Below, piece after piece: positions 22,701 through 35,164 of a stretch of 64,000 bases of DNA. Each line of letters begins with the position of its first letter. Within the stretch, counting starts at the first letter, position 1. This DNA is from Capitulum mitella (taxonomy: Eukaryota; Arthropoda; Thecostraca; Pollicipedomorpha; Pollicipedidae), in NCBI GenBank assembly GCA_030062745.1, contig CP099849.1, forward strand, positions 25,966,144-26,030,143. Direction: 5' to 3'. Under the pieces are notes generated by a model. It did no database searches. It was given only the letters and a program-made list of their open reading frames with translations, and was not told the DNA's origin. A program made the position numbers and the translations under genes.

Positions 22701-23415
22701 TACGAATGATCTTGTCGCAGGACTGGCCAGAGGTGCAGCCACAGCCACATCAGTTACGACATCGAGCAAAGAGGAGCCGCGCTCGTTGCCGTCGGTCGTT
22801 AATTTCACACACGGGGCGCCGGATGGCGGGTCGGAGCCCATTGCAAACGATAAAGTTGGCTGCAGCTCAGTGGCCGGTGGCCCCCGGCCGCTGGTCGGTG
22901 AGCGAGCCGTGCCGAGGAGAGCGCTGCCCGCTGGCCGACGTCCGCTGGCCGCTGGCCGCTGGCCGGCGGTCGAGCTGTGCACACCAGCTGTCGTGAGGAA
23001 CGACCGGGCGCCGCGTGGCCCGGTCGTTCCCCTCCGCCGGTGGAGCCGCACGTCGCCGGAACGTCGCCCGACGCGGCGTTTCGGTCCCGGTTCCGTGTCG
23101 GCCGAGATTTCCTATGAGAATCGGCCGCCGCCGACAGGCTCCGACGGCTGATTACAATTTAATCTGCGCGCAGGCGGCGGCGTCTTTGTCGAGAGGTCAC
23201 GGCTCGAATTAGACAGATTGGCCACAGCGGATTCGACACGGGCCGCCGCCGGCGTCGCCGCGGCGAGCCGCCGTCGCCGCCGCGTCAAAAACGCCGTCTT
23301 TCATCGGCGCACAAAGCGGCAGCGGCTGGGCGCCGTGACGCCGCCGCGGCGCCGGCAGGAACGCGCCGCCCGCCGCCTGCGCCGAGATCGGCTCGTGAGA
23401 AATTAGCCGGTTTCA
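22701..23415. other. GC/CpG-rich island
   Basis: Contains GGCTGATTACAATTTAATC near 23147 and GCTCGAATTAGACAG near 23203. Repeated CGCTGGCCGCTGGCCG words lie near 22945. Multiple overlapping frames on both strands, none credible. Confidence 0.35.
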
Positions 23416-23574
23416 TTGGCGCCGTCCGCGGGAGAGGTCCGGGTAGGCCTCAGCAGCATGGCGCTGAGGCTAGTCAGCGAGGCAAAGGTGACTCTGAGAG
23501 TAGCAGCTGGTCTCTCCGAAGAGAAGAAAAGACATTCTGGGGAGAGGGGGAGATAGGGAGAGAAAGAAAGAGAA

Positions 23575-23688
23575 AGACAGACAGATAGATAGATGGACAG
23601 ATAGACAGAGAGATAGATAGATAGATAGACAGATAGGTAGATAGATGAATAGATAGATAGACAGATAGATATGCAAGTAGACAGATGA
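23575..23688. repeat. (GATA/GACA)n tetranucleotide repeat
   Basis: Interrupted ATAG/ACAG units. The apparent minus-strand frames of repeating YLSIYLSI-type residues come entirely from it. Confidence 0.95.
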
Positions 23689-24060
23689 AGAATGGGGGGG
23701 CCAGCCGCACTATGAACCAGAAAAGACTGCAAGATGGTTAGGGCGAAATAAGACCGCATGAAGCTTACGAGATACATACAGCGAGATCACATCGCTGACG
23801 TAAAAACCTGTACATTGATTTCTGCATTCATCTAGGTAAACACCCCAGCACCGGACCAGATCAGGCAGTGGTTACTTTGTCTGGCGTCAGTACATCATTC
23901 ACCGGCACAGCTAGTCCGCTGTCGCATGATGCGGGTTGGCTCACCAGTCATCTGACGTCTGCTGTCGTACTGCAGCCGGGCCTCCTGTCGTGTATGAGGA
24001 CTAAGTTGGATCTGCTCGTCAGTCATCTGAGGACTAGTCTGCTGGCGCACGGCGACCAGG
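23689..24060. other. Spacer with weak internal repetition
   Basis: Degenerate repeats of CAGTCATCTGA and TCGTCAGTCATC at 23950-24035. No gene. Confidence 0.35.
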
Positions 24061-24400
24061 TGCGCCAGTCTGTCGTTTGCGGTTTGTCTGCCGTCACATG
24101 GCGGCCGGCAGACCTGCAGCCGCGCCTGACCGGACGTGCCCGTCTGCGGCTCGGCGGCGGCGCCGGCTCCACCGCGCCGCGGCCGCGCGGCCGGCCGGCC
24201 GGCCCAGCGGCTTTGTCGACCGGCCCTCAAGTGGACGCGCTGATAAGCAGGATGCGGCGGGGAGCCGGTCCGGAGAAAGAGACGGCCGCTGAAAAGAGCG
24301 CCCGGGAGCGGCGGGCGCCGCCGGCGCGCGGTCAGCGGCCGGCCCCACCGCCCCTGTGGCGGCCTTTATCAGGGGAAATTGAAGTATTTAGGGGGACGTT
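24061..24400. other. GC/CpG-rich island
   Basis: Dominated by GGCCGGCCGG-type sequence. Overlapping frames on both strands are composition artefacts. Confidence 0.4.
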
Positions 24401-26745
24401 TTCGTCAGTGAAGTGCTATAGAATTACAGGATGCTCGAGTTTTGTCAGATGATTGGCTGCCGGCCGTGTTTGGATAAAGACGTCTTGTCCATTGAAGAAC
24501 GAGGGCATTCGCCTGATCTTGAAAGGCGCTTAAAAACATTTCATTTTGCTTGTATAGCCGATGCTTTGGTTCTCACGGCATACACTTTGGGATCCTTCAA
24601 TAGGTATGGGACAGCTTGGGTAGGGAACGTCCCATCTCCACAAAAAAAATATCGAGTGATTTTCAGTCAGGTGGTGCCGACACATTTGAATGTGAGCTGT
24701 CATTAATTGGGCTGATTATTTCAAGATCGTCACCCAGGGACAAACGTCACAGTTGGTTTCCCACAAGTGCATCAATAACAACGTTTAATGACTCAGGGTG
24801 AAATTGTGAAGCAATTTCCATAACGACGACATGCTCAATTGAATAGCTGCTGCGGTAGAGTTAAGATGACTAAAAAGTTGTTTCCAAAGTCAAAAGAAGA
24901 GGTGAGCACCGCATGGTCATTGACGGACGTAGACTACAGCTGTTGATCATGGAGGGGCCAATGAGGTAGGTACTGAGGCCTCTAGAACATTTTTTGACGA
25001 AAAGTACGTAAATAGCACGGAACTATATACTGTTGCTTACGTCAGTAGGTGCAAAATGTGAAATGCTGAAACAGCCTCTTACGGAGAACGAATTTTTTAA
25101 GGCTATTTCAGTGACACAGTAATTGCTGACTTTTCTACTCCCGACATTACAACATTCAGCCATTAATTCAGGTGGCATCAAAGTCACCTGCATGCGATGA
25201 GTCTAGCACACAGCATATACAAAGACAAATTTCGGCTCAGCTGCGAAGGTGACGAGGAAAGCCGCCAGCATTTTTTGTTAAAGCCTGGTCTGGAACTCGC
25301 CAGTCCGTGTTAGCGTTGCTCTTCCTACTCTTGCATAACTGAAAGTTTCTTCCACTCAAAACTTTCACCGAATATTTGATGTTTTTCGGTAATTGTTAGG
25401 CATTTTTGACGACTAATATAAGTACTTCAAGTTATTTCCAGTTCATTTCTAAAAAACCATACCACGCTATCTCTCCGCCTTACGTGCAAAAAGCTGTAAT
25501 CTGAAAGTCTTAAACAATGCTCTTAAATGAATGCTATGTGAATTTTTGTGCACAAAACGGAATTGAAAACCCAATTGAGGCATTAAAAAAGCCAGGTTTA
25601 CCTCCTGCAGTTACGTGACGTCTTTTTTCGTATTCCGTGCTATAACACGGAAATATGCGTAACATTCGTATTCTGAATGAAGTTCGTGTGATAACCAGAA
25701 CAGCTCGTTATGACCATGACGCGACTGACTGATCCACATTACGTCCCCACTGTCATGATGTCATACGATGTACGACAACCTGCGTAGAGTTAAAAGCTCG
25801 GATAAACCTTAACGATGTCCAGGGCACAATGAATCAAAGGCCAACTGGTCTAGAGCACTGGAAATGCGTTATGGACGCAGCATGTAGTGGTAGTGGTAGT
25901 AACAGCTCAAAAAGTAAGTTGGATTTTGTCAGGAGTACCTTTTGCTTTGCCTGTTAGAAGGCCGTCTGCAATATTCTAGGTTGTGCTGGGTTAGATCGCC
26001 ACCATTGCCGAGAGGGAATGAAGTTGCACGGAAAGACAATGAATATTTGCATTCCATGTCATGCCAGGTTGGGCCCTGGAGTGCTAACTGACAGTGTTTG
26101 TCTAGTGCCAAAATTATGCCTAAATTTGTGTCGAGGATCGCGTAGGTCACGCACTGCAACCCTGAGAAATGGGGGAGGGCACATTAATCGCAGAAAAAAG
26201 ATTCTCCTTCGGTAGACTGCCGAAACGTTTTCTGAATGTTCACGTTTTTCCTGAAATGCCGTCACTTACTGGTTCCATTTAAAATGCTTTCTTATGAATC
26301 ATATGTAGATGTGTACACCTTTGTTGAGTATCTCGGGAATCTTCGTGTGTTGTAAATTTGGAAGTAATACTATGCATTGCTGTCATTTTGGCATTGCTCT
26401 TGTTGTCATAAGTTCATGGCCGAATACTCTTAATGAACTATGGGCGACTGGAGTTTGATATTACCGAATACCTATTTGCAAACAACGAGCTCAATAATAG
26501 TCCATTACATTTGTGGGAGAACCAATAATTCGTGCATTACAAAAGAGAAAGTGATGACAGTCGTAAGTGAAACTCAGACTTTGCGAAAAAGTCCGAAGAC
26601 TTCACGCATTTATCACTTTATTCACGCTGTTCTTTTGACATACAGTTCCTTTATTTCCTAAGTTCTGTATGCTCTGTTTCATTGCACATGGGCGCCAAAA
26701 TGCAACCGTAAGCAACCCTTCAGCTACTGCGCTGATCATGACCGC
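24401..26745. other. AT-rich spacer
   Basis: About 2.3 kb with no gene, RNA, tandem repeat or element that I can identify. The short frame at 24431-24706 has no family resemblance. Confidence 0.4.
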
Positions 26746-27210
26746 CAGTGAGAAGAGCGCATCCCCATCTTCCGGTCAACGGACGCTCGGCTGAGTGCGC
26801 CGCAAACGCCGCGCACGCGCCGCGGGACGCCGCGCCGCGGCCAGGGGTAATGGGCCGAGAACCGTCTCTGATATTACTCACCTCGGCCGCCTCTGACAAT
26901 AATTAATGGACTTTTCTTGTCTTTGCTCGGTTTTTGCGACGCTGCACTGCGACCGGCGTGAAATATTCAAATCATATGCACAATGACTCCGCGCCGCCGC
27001 TGTATTGTCAACTTTCTGCACTGTAACGTGATTTAAATGCACTATTAATAAGCTCGGAGGTGCAATTAATTAAGGCCGGTACTTGGCGTGAGCCGCGAGA
27101 CGACGTGTGCTGGCGCTGTGCTGCGCCGTGGTGCCGCCGCTCTGGGTGCAGGGCCGGTGACCGCACCGGCGTCCGACTGCCCGGCCGCAGTCACGTGAAG
27201 GACGGGCTAG
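26746..27210. promoter_or_regulatory. Best candidate enhancer: GC island with clustered homeodomain- and SOX-like motifs
   Basis: A CpG-rich shell (26760-26850 and 27090-27200) surrounds a 240-bp AT-containing core. The core carries AATAATTAATGG (26898), ATTCAAATCATATGCACAAT (26964), ATTGTCA (27004), ATTTAAATG (27031) and GCAATTAATTAAGG (27062). TAATTA is the common homeodomain site, and ACAAT/ATTGT are SOX-type cores. The motifs are visible; their use is inference. Confidence 0.4.
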
Positions 27211-28185
27211 GGCTGCCGTCGTCACAGACATAACACCTCGCGGTTACGCAACACAAGAGAACTGCCGCGGTGAAATTCTGGAACATATGCGAGCTCTTAA
27301 CATAAGGAATCTTTCCAGAGAGTCCCATGGACTTAGGATAGAACACGAGTGAAGCCATTTCACTTAAAGGTAACTAAAGGAATGATACGGCTGTGACATT
27401 TTCAGTGATAAACTCATGGCATGGCATTTTGGGGTCCTTGTGCAATGGCACAGAGCATAAACAGGAAAAATGGTATAAATGGCATGACATGAAATAAATG
27501 ACAGCAACAATTTCCTTAACAAGGGCAACTTTTCCCAATGTGTGGCGTGTTTAGCTATGCCCAGACAATCCATGCCCAAGATGCTGGAATCATTGGCTGT
27601 GATTTGATCGCCAGCTCTATTTCAACTTCGCTGTTCCCATTATTTCATCCCTCACAAGGCGTTAAATTGCCTTTGCAGGACAGGCATTACCACCAGGGGC
27701 CATTTTCATGTCTTTGTGCTTTTCGCAGGCTGTACGTTTCTTTCATCTCCAATCAGGACTGATTGGAGCCTGCTACAATTTTTCACCATCCATCTTATTG
27801 GTATTACGACCTTATCACCCTCTTTTAACAATCAGCACGTAATGGCTGGAAGCGCGAAAAAGAACGGGCCGTAAATCAAGGCCTTTTGGGAAAGGAGAAA
27901 TCAGAGAGCAGGATATATTTTTACGCTGACAGATGCCCAAGATAGCAGATGAATCACAACGCGAAACACATATCTATTTCCAATGAGGATTATGTGTGAG
28001 ACCACGTCTTACAGTCTTTGTTTTATGAGACTTTTTTACCATCAAAATCCGCAGTCCGCTGCCATCCAGACTCTTATTTCGAAGAAGAAATTCCACGCAA
28101 CGGAAATATGTTTTTTCTCTTGATTTCGCTACTTCATTAAAACTTCGTTCGCGGTTGTTCCGCCGAAAACTTTTTCGAGAACATG
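27211..28185. other. Spacer
   Basis: Nothing recognisable. Confidence 0.4.
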
Positions 28186-28720
28186 AAAACAACATCGGAG
28201 ACTGTGCTCGCGGAGTGGGCTCGGGGCGTGGCTGAGGAGGTCGCTGTCGGCGACTCGGTGAAAACAAAGCACGCCTGGAGGCACCGCAGGGCCGGCAGCC
28301 GGCTCCGGATCGTTATCAGGTGCCGTCGGAGCCCACCATTGGGCCGCCGCCCCGGCCGGGTGCTCGGAGTGGCTCCGACTGGTGAGAACAGGGGACCTCC
28401 ACCGCGCACTCTGGGGTCGTAACCGACGCATGCGGCGCCGCGCCCGCGCGACCGGTTCGAACCTCACGCGGGGTTACGCCGGTCACGAGGGACCGGCCCG
28501 GGAGGCATTCGGTAATGCGCCGCACGCGGGCGTGGCCATTGTGCCGGCAACAAGGCGTGACATCTCACGCAGTCGGCGGGGACGGGCAGCCTGGACCATT
28601 ATCCGCCGGGGAAGAATGCGGGCGCTGGGCCGACCGCGGCCAACCCTTCCTCGTCATTGATCCCGGCCCGCGCCGCCGGCCTGTGGCAGGCCTCAGCACG
28701 TCTGAGTGCTGATCAGATAT
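28186..28720. other. GC/CpG-rich island
   Basis: Overlapping frames on both strands. A GGTTCGAACC palindrome near 28453 resembles a B box but has no A box at tRNA spacing. Confidence 0.4.
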
Positions 28721-29985
28721 GGGTGTGCTCACCTCTCAGGCGCGTCAGATGACTCGCTCGTCGTCTCTGAGGTCGGCATGAATGTATATTGACGGCTCAG
28801 TGTGTATTTATTCACGAAAAAGTGGCAGATTTCATTGATTTTATTGAAAGAATCGAAGACGAAATGTATTTCTGAATGGAATTTACATTAAAATGTCGCA
28901 GTGATGTCATAGTATCGGAGTGATATCCTGACACGCGAAGTTCGGCTTGCTTTCCTCACCACTGACCCGGTAGGACTTTAAATTGACGCTTGCCAGGCAG
29001 CAGTGGGATTTGCAAAGTACACACGTCAAGTGCTATGCATGCCCTAGTTCCCCCGAGGTAGTCTGAAAAAGCAGCTCTAGTTGATAAATGGTTCCAGAAA
29101 ATAGCACAATTCCCTCTGCGACGTTAAAAACCTCGTTAATTTTTCACGTATCATGATTACAACATGGACATCAAAGAACTGTTTGTGTAGCGTGTTGATC
29201 ACTTTACGGATTTATCGTCACCTGCAAACACTTCGGGAGTTCAAAGTCTAATGGTTTTTTGAGCTCGGAATTTTTCAAGGCTTTTCGTAGTTGAGAGGAA
29301 CTGCCCATGTCCATAAATATGACAGAGTTTGCTCCATACGTAGGTTCTAAAGGTGAGTTTATTGGGGATGTCGCTCTAAAGTGTTTGCGACTTCACAAAG
29401 AGACTTTATCTGGATTTGCATGACGCACCTTGGAAAGTGCCGGGAACCCACTGAGATTTTGCCTTTTTCTGGACCAAGTCGTCTGGTCGCGAGGAGGAGC
29501 TAACATGTGCGTACGCGGATACTCTGTTCCGGGATTCGTGGTGGATATTTGGTCATCGCTATTCATGGGTGGCGTTGGCAAGTTATGAAGCAACGAGAAC
29601 AAAGTACTTTGCCACGTAGGTGGGTAGCATCTCATCAACAATTAAACGGCAATCGCAAGGAATGCTGCGTTAAATGATGACGGAAGGGCAATACTGATAA
29701 CAAATATTATAGCCAGTAACGGGTTTACGTGTTCGCGTGTGAGCACCAGGCTCGTTTTGCCATCAGAAATATGTGGGCACCAGTGGTCGGTTTTCTCCAC
29801 AACCAGCCCAATCCATCTGACACATTTTCGGTCTGCACCACGATTCCGTGTTTGCACTATCGTCATCGATTCCTCGGGCCAGCTATTGACTATGCAGCAA
29901 ACACTCCGAGCCGTTCAGTCGTCCGGTATGCCTCTCGAGCTCCAGTCGGTAGGCCGTGACCAGCCAAAGGTCGGCCACCTCTGCA
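28721..29985. other. Spacer
   Basis: Nothing supported. On the minus strand 29866-29393 is open for about 158 codons apart from one stop, with no recognisable family. Confidence 0.4.
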
Positions 29986-30300
29986 GTCCTTTTCGGAGCT
30001 GTGACCGGCCGAAGGTCGGCCACCCCTGCCGTCGGTCCGTTTGCTCAGCGTGGGCCGCCGTCTCGGCCGGCCGCCCGGCCGGCGCGCGCCGCCCTGGCCG
30101 AGACGCGCCGCGCCGCGCGCGCCGGGGGCGGTGCCCCGGCCCGCGCCGGCGACGCCTATTGGCCGAGCGCGGCCGCCGCCGCTGCCGGTTGCTGTGTTGC
30201 TGGCCGGCGGTCGTGGCGGCGGCAGGCGGCGACTCGAAAGATGGTGGGCCGGCCGGCCGGTCGGGCGGCTCGGATGAGGGTGGTCAAATAGGCGCTGACG
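29986..30300. other. GC/CpG-rich island
   Basis: Begins with a short duplication of CGAAGGTCGGCCACC / CAAAGGTCGGCCACC (about 29966 and 30010), then GGCCGGCC-rich sequence. No gene. Confidence 0.4.
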
Positions 30301-31320
30301 ACCTTCCTCAACCCCTGGGTAAACAGCGTCCGACGCCGAGAAGCCCTGAGATGCGTCGATCTGGGCCCGGCCTGCCCAGGCTGGGTGGACACGCTGACCA
30401 GCAGAACCCTTGGCAAACTAGCCGTCAAAGTTCGATGAAAATGCAGTGAGACGATTCAGTATTTACGCGGCGATAACGGCCCAGTTTTTTCAATACATCT
30501 GTTCTGTGTGCATTGTGCCCGGGATGAAAGATTGCTCGAAAAGTCTCGGGGAAAATTCCCGCAAGCACGCTTCATAAGCTGACGTGAAATGATAAGTGAG
30601 AACTGAATAGAAACATGGACGGATATAGTGAGTTGCATTCCTGAGTAAGTTTTTGAAGAGACTAGATTCCATCCCCAAATGTCTCCTTAGGGAATAAGGA
30701 ACTAAGCTAAGGGACTAAGCATACTAATGATTTTGCAGTTTAACACGGTATCCTATAGCGGAACCGGCTCTTACATCTTTTGTTTAAACCGTGCATAGAT
30801 AAGAACGTAGGACGGCGCCTTCAGACCTACACTAGAGCACACAGAGACCATATTCAAACATTTCTTGGTTTGCGCTCATTCTCCAAGACATGAAAACTGT
30901 CAAAGTTCTCTTGAAAAGAGCGTCTCTCAGTTTTTCGTAGATGAAACGCAGGTCTTTTTCATCCGTATGCTGTGATACGAAGAGCTTGGACGTTATTGCA
31001 ATAGATTTTGCCTGCACTTGTTATGCCTTTATATTGGAATAAAACACAGCATAGACATATAGATATCAGGGGAAATAGGAGCGTTACCAGCATGTTTCAA
31101 AAGAATTTCTGCTGTGCAACGCCATAAATCTTGTAGAAAAAATTGAAATTTGAAGCACTGGCCCGATGTGATTGGCCCTCCACCCCATACGAAGATACAC
31201 CTCTGAGAAACAAAGTTTTTACTCATGATTGGTCATTACATGCTCGGAGCATCATGACCAGTTCCAAGAATTGCCGTTATGACCCGAAGGAAAGAACGCC
31301 AGATTGCGGCGGTGTTAGAA
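30301..31320. other. Spacer
   Basis: Nothing recognisable. Confidence 0.4.
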
Positions 31321-31323
31321 CCT

Positions 31324-31395
31324 GAGAAAGAGAATGAGAAGGAGAAAGAAAGGGAAAGAGAAAAAAAGAGAGAAGGAACATATGAGACAGAGAAA
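31324..31395. repeat. GA-rich polypurine tract
   Basis: Interrupted GAGAAAGA/GGAGAAAG sequence just left of a GC island. Confidence 0.8.
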
Positions 31396-31429
31396 GAACT
31401 TCAGAACCTGCCTATGCGGATGTGACGAT

Positions 31430-32155
31430 TTATTGTGACAAGCGAGCGTGAATCGTTTGTCCACGAGCTATGTAGCAGAACGGTCCTCTTCGTCGTTCGT
31501 CGTTTCGAGCCGAGCTTCTGAGCCTGATACGCCCGCACACCGCGAAAGGCACAGATATTTCGCAAATGAACGCTGCTGCGATGATGCGCGACAACGAAAT
31601 TTTAGAGGCACCCCCATATACTCTCGTCTCGTTTTGTGTTGCACGCCCTAACAGACTTCCGAAAACATTTTTCAGTATCCATCGAATCCATCGTGTACGC
31701 CTCGACAGCCTCACGTTCGCTTGTCCTGGTTGTGATGACGAACCCGGGCGAGTGCCCAGAGCGGCGGTGGCTCCGGAGCCGGCACCACTCCCTCGGTCGG
31801 CCGTGTCCGGAGTCGATACCGCTGATGGCGTCACGGACGTCAGCCGGCGGGGGTAAACACAGGTGCGCCCAGCGCCAGTCCGCCGCGCCAGTCCGCCGCG
31901 CCAGTCCGCCGCGCCAGTCCGCCGCGCCGCCGCCGCCGCCGGTCGCGCCTTTAACGCGCCGCCGAGGGGCGCCGGCGCGTTTCGACCGGCCGCGTCGATA
32001 GTCGATGCCGATGGTCGTCGATCACGACGGGCTGACGCGGCGGAGGCGCGCCGCCGCCCAGCCGGCCGTTCTCGCGGACGGCGCCCCGGAGACGTGCGGA
32101 CGGGGCGAGCGCGTGGCAGCGGACGTGGATCCAACTGCGAAATGAACCTCATGAT
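31430..32155. other. GC/CpG-rich island
   Basis: The long minus-strand frame (257 codons, 31430-32203) overlaps plus-strand frames and has low-complexity Arg/Ala/Gly composition, so I do not call it. It includes the 13-bp repeat at 31872-31925. Confidence 0.4.
31872..31925. repeat. 13-bp tandem repeat (GCCGCGCCAGTCC), about 4 copies
   Basis: Near-perfect units inside a GC island, followed by a short (GCC)n run. Confidence 0.9.
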
Positions 32156-32159
32156 AAGA

Positions 32160-33165
32160 TGAATACAAATTATGCAAACTTTTAAGGTCATGTTTAAGAC
32201 CAAAGGTCACAGGTCATAGTTATGGAAGGTTTGTCGGACTTCCCTGCGTTATTCTGCAGAAAAAGACATTAAGTTTATGAGGTTTCGGGCCCGGTCGTTG
32301 AACCGTCTTCAGATGTTTTTTGCTGGTTAGTGCAAAATAGCACACTTAATTGTCACTGAGCGTGTCATTCGGAAATTTAGCTGGCCTCCGCATTTCGGCA
32401 GCACTCAATGCCTCATTAACGGTATTCATTACTTCTGCTATTCCGTTAAGTTTAAACGGCGCAAACATCGAGCGAATCACACCCCGACATGCGCTCCTCA
32501 TAACCCATTATGTCGTACAGCCATCTATCCACACCTATCAAGACCCTAGGGCGGCGCCAACACTCAGTGACTGACTGATCGAGGAATAACTTATGATGAC
32601 CGCAGTAGCACCTTTATCGTTTGATGGCGGCGTTTTATGGTAATTTGTTGAATTTCGTCTCCCTATGATACTTTTGCATTTTTTCCAAAAGCTCTTCCTA
32701 CGATTCATAATTTCACACGTAGTGCTGCGCATTTATGGCATGTTTTACATTAATGCGGAATATTCGCCAGCGTTGTTTTACGTCTTGCGCTCTCCCCTAT
32801 GCCTTCTGGGCTAATGAATAATTGATGAGCTAATTCGGAATCAGAGGGGCCGTCACCGCGTCTAACCGATCTCGACTCCTGAGATAGGTCATCCATGCCA
32901 GCGTTCGTCACAGTGGTTCGTGCGGGACGTTCCAGCTAACACCGGGCCACTGATATGACATGCAGGACGAAATGGGACATATCGTGCGGACTGGCACTGG
33001 TGTCAGGGACTGGTCTGTGACTGTGACTGGTCAGTCACGGGTGAGCTCAGAACAACAGTACGGACTGACAACAGTCACAGGAAGGGCCGGAATCACAGCA
33101 TGGGCCTGCACCAGCGACTGGTGAAGCCAGAACCACAGCGTGAGCCGGCACCCACGCGGGACAGA
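32160..33165. other. Spacer
   Basis: Weakly repetitive GACTGGT/CAGTCAC words at 32990-33165, otherwise nothing. Confidence 0.35.
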
Positions 33166-33600
33166 ACCCCAGCAAGGCTGGCGTAGCTTGCCCGCGGTCG
33201 GAACTAATCCGCTGAGTTGAGACCGCTGCTGAGCACGCTGTCGGCGCCTGCAGTCTGCACTCTTGCGGTGACGAGCCGTCAGCCGCGACCCGCTGCAGCC
33301 TAGGACGCGGCGCCGGCCGGAGAGGCGCGACACCTCCCCGGCGTCGGCCGGCGTCGAAGGCGACGGCTCCGGCAGCGGCTGCCGTCGATTTTAATCGCGG
33401 CGTCGGCCGGCGTCGCCTATCGACCGTCGTCGGTCATCAATCACGTGACGAGATCGGCGCCGAGCGGGCGCCGGCGCCCATTTATCACCGGGCGTCGACA
33501 CGCTATCTGGCCCGGCATTAATCACTGTACCTGGCACGGCCGGCCGAGATCGGATCGGCCCCGCGCCGCCGCTGCAGCCCGGTAACGCTGAACTGGCCCA
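33166..33600. promoter_or_regulatory. Candidate regulatory GC island
   Basis: CpG-rich with GATTTTAATCGCGG, GTCATCAATCACGTGACG (contains the E-box CACGTG), CCATTTATCACCGGG and GGCATTAATCACTG. Regulatory function is inferred from the motif cluster only. Confidence 0.3.
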
Positions 33601-33608
33601 CTGCCGCC

Positions 33609-33830
33609 GACCTCAGGTCACACGGGCCAGAGGCCTGCTAACGACCTCAGGTCACATCGGACCGACTGCAGGTCACACGGGACCGACCTCGGGCCACACG
33701 GACCGGCCTCAGGTCACGCAGGGGGCTGCTACCGACCTCAGGTCACCCAGGACCGACCTTAGATCACACGGGGCAGGGGCTGCTACCGACCTCAGGTCAC
33801 CCAGGACCGACCTTAGATCACACGGGGCGG
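33609..33830. repeat. Degenerate repeat array carrying AGGTCA half-sites
   Basis: Units of about 21 bp (GACCTCAGGTCACACGGGACC) are mixed with longer ones. A 54-bp unit is present twice in tandem near 33725-33830. AGGTCA occurs at 33615, 33649, 33670, 33711, 33740 and 33794, all in one orientation, and AGATCA and GGGCCA variants lie between them. Confidence 0.8.
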
Positions 33831-33839
33831 GGGGAGGGT

Positions 33840-34366
33840 GAGTGCCACAGCACCGCTGCACCACCGCCGACCAGGCTTTGCGCGTGACGGAAGCTTAAAG
33901 ATCAGAAAAGGCAGAGGAAAGCTCGTTAAAGGCGACAATGAGAATCACGCTAACGGGAAGTTCCGACGGACCTTTCTTACTGTGTGCTGTGCCGAGGTGA
34001 AATATATGAAGTCGGAAAACAGGGTGGAAATAACGAAATAAAATAACAGGAGGGCAAAACAAAGAGGAAAGAGCAATGCGAAGAATAACATGAATCCAAA
34101 ACGGAAAAAGGATCTTCAGATTCATAGGGCAAAATGATTCATGCAATGTAATCGCATGTGAGAACCCCACCTGACCTGTTAGGACCTTCGAAGCCACTCA
34201 TTGCCGGTGGTCCCTTGATTGAAAAAACTGTCTTTAAATATAGTAGGTCCCTGCTGTGAGCCTTTTAGTGAGGAAGCCATTTGTAAGGAAATTTTTGTTC
34301 TGAATCAGTAGAACAACCATCTTGTACTGATCTTCACACAGCGAGGACGTAAGGCGGGACAGCCTT
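33840..34366. other. Spacer
   Basis: Nothing recognisable. Confidence 0.4.
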
Positions 34367-34400
34367 CGCTGCTGTGAAGACGTAAGTCTTTACAGCAGCG
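34367..34400 (+). repeat. 15-bp hairpin with a GUAA loop
   Basis: CGCTGCTGTGAAGAC (34367-34381) and GTCTTTACAGCAGCG (34386-34400) pair fully as RNA, with one G-U pair, leaving a four-base loop GUAA of the GNRA type. The flanks repeat GAGGAC, once before and once after the hairpin. Confidence 0.8.
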
Positions 34401-35164
34401 AGGACAGATGAATAAAATTTGTTAATTATCTGCTGACTCAGCTTAGTAGCCATAAACCATTTTACTACATTTTTAACCCATTTACCTAGGATAGAAAGCA
34501 TAGAAACGTCAGTCTGTGTCAGAAGAGTTGCAAGCCTAGGCAAACATACAACTTTCGACTTCCAAAGCCTGCATCTCTGTTGGCTTTGTCTTAACCCCTC
34601 ACATTCCTTACCAACGACCCATGAAGGGACCAGTGCAAAATGGACCCAACAGTCAGTCAGGGTACAAGTCGGCCTGTAAGTGACTCCAGCGAATGAGAGC
34701 CGGAGAGGTAATAGGCCGAAGGGCCCCTATTTCGGAGGTCGTCCATGTATCAGGATTACTGCATGTCGACGGCTGACTTCGTACCGCACGCAACAGCCTT
34801 CGAAGCGTGAAACCCCTTGCTTGTTGAGCTCCGATGCACGAGGGGTCTAAAGTATGCAAGAGAACCCCCGACGGCAGGGACTTCTGTGGAGCCGGCTGGG
34901 AGCCTGACACGCGAAAATCCTGAAGCATAACCAACCCCGATTCACGAAATTTCCGTACCGGCGAGAAAGCCTTAGACACCACATGATACAAGAAGAAGGG
35001 CTATGCTTATAGTCTACATACAAATAATATATGCTAAGAAATAAATTCAATAAAGGCGAACGTGCGAGGACTCCGAAGCTTTAAATCAATCGAAACAGAA
35101 AAAAAACTGAGAAAGGTTCCATGATTTCGTCTTTTTCTCGTGCCCACAGTGTTAGGGTGAATTC
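34401..35164. other. Spacer
   Basis: The minus frame 34653-34991 (112 codons) has no recognisable domain. Confidence 0.35.

Noticed and set aside
23403..23777. Apparent multi-pass peptide with YLSIYLSI-type residues
   Set aside because: Direct translation of the (GATA/GACA)n microsatellite.
28440..28500. tRNA-like B box (GGTTCGAACC)
   Set aside because: Palindromic word with no A box at tRNA spacing and no cloverleaf.
29393..29866. 158-codon minus-strand stretch with one stop and a hydrophobic segment
   Set aside because: Hydrophobic run alone is not evidence; no family match and an in-frame stop.
31430..32203. 257-codon minus-strand frame
   Set aside because: Lies in a CpG island where stop codons are rare. 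The opposite strand is open too, composition is Arg/Ala-rich and no domain is visible.
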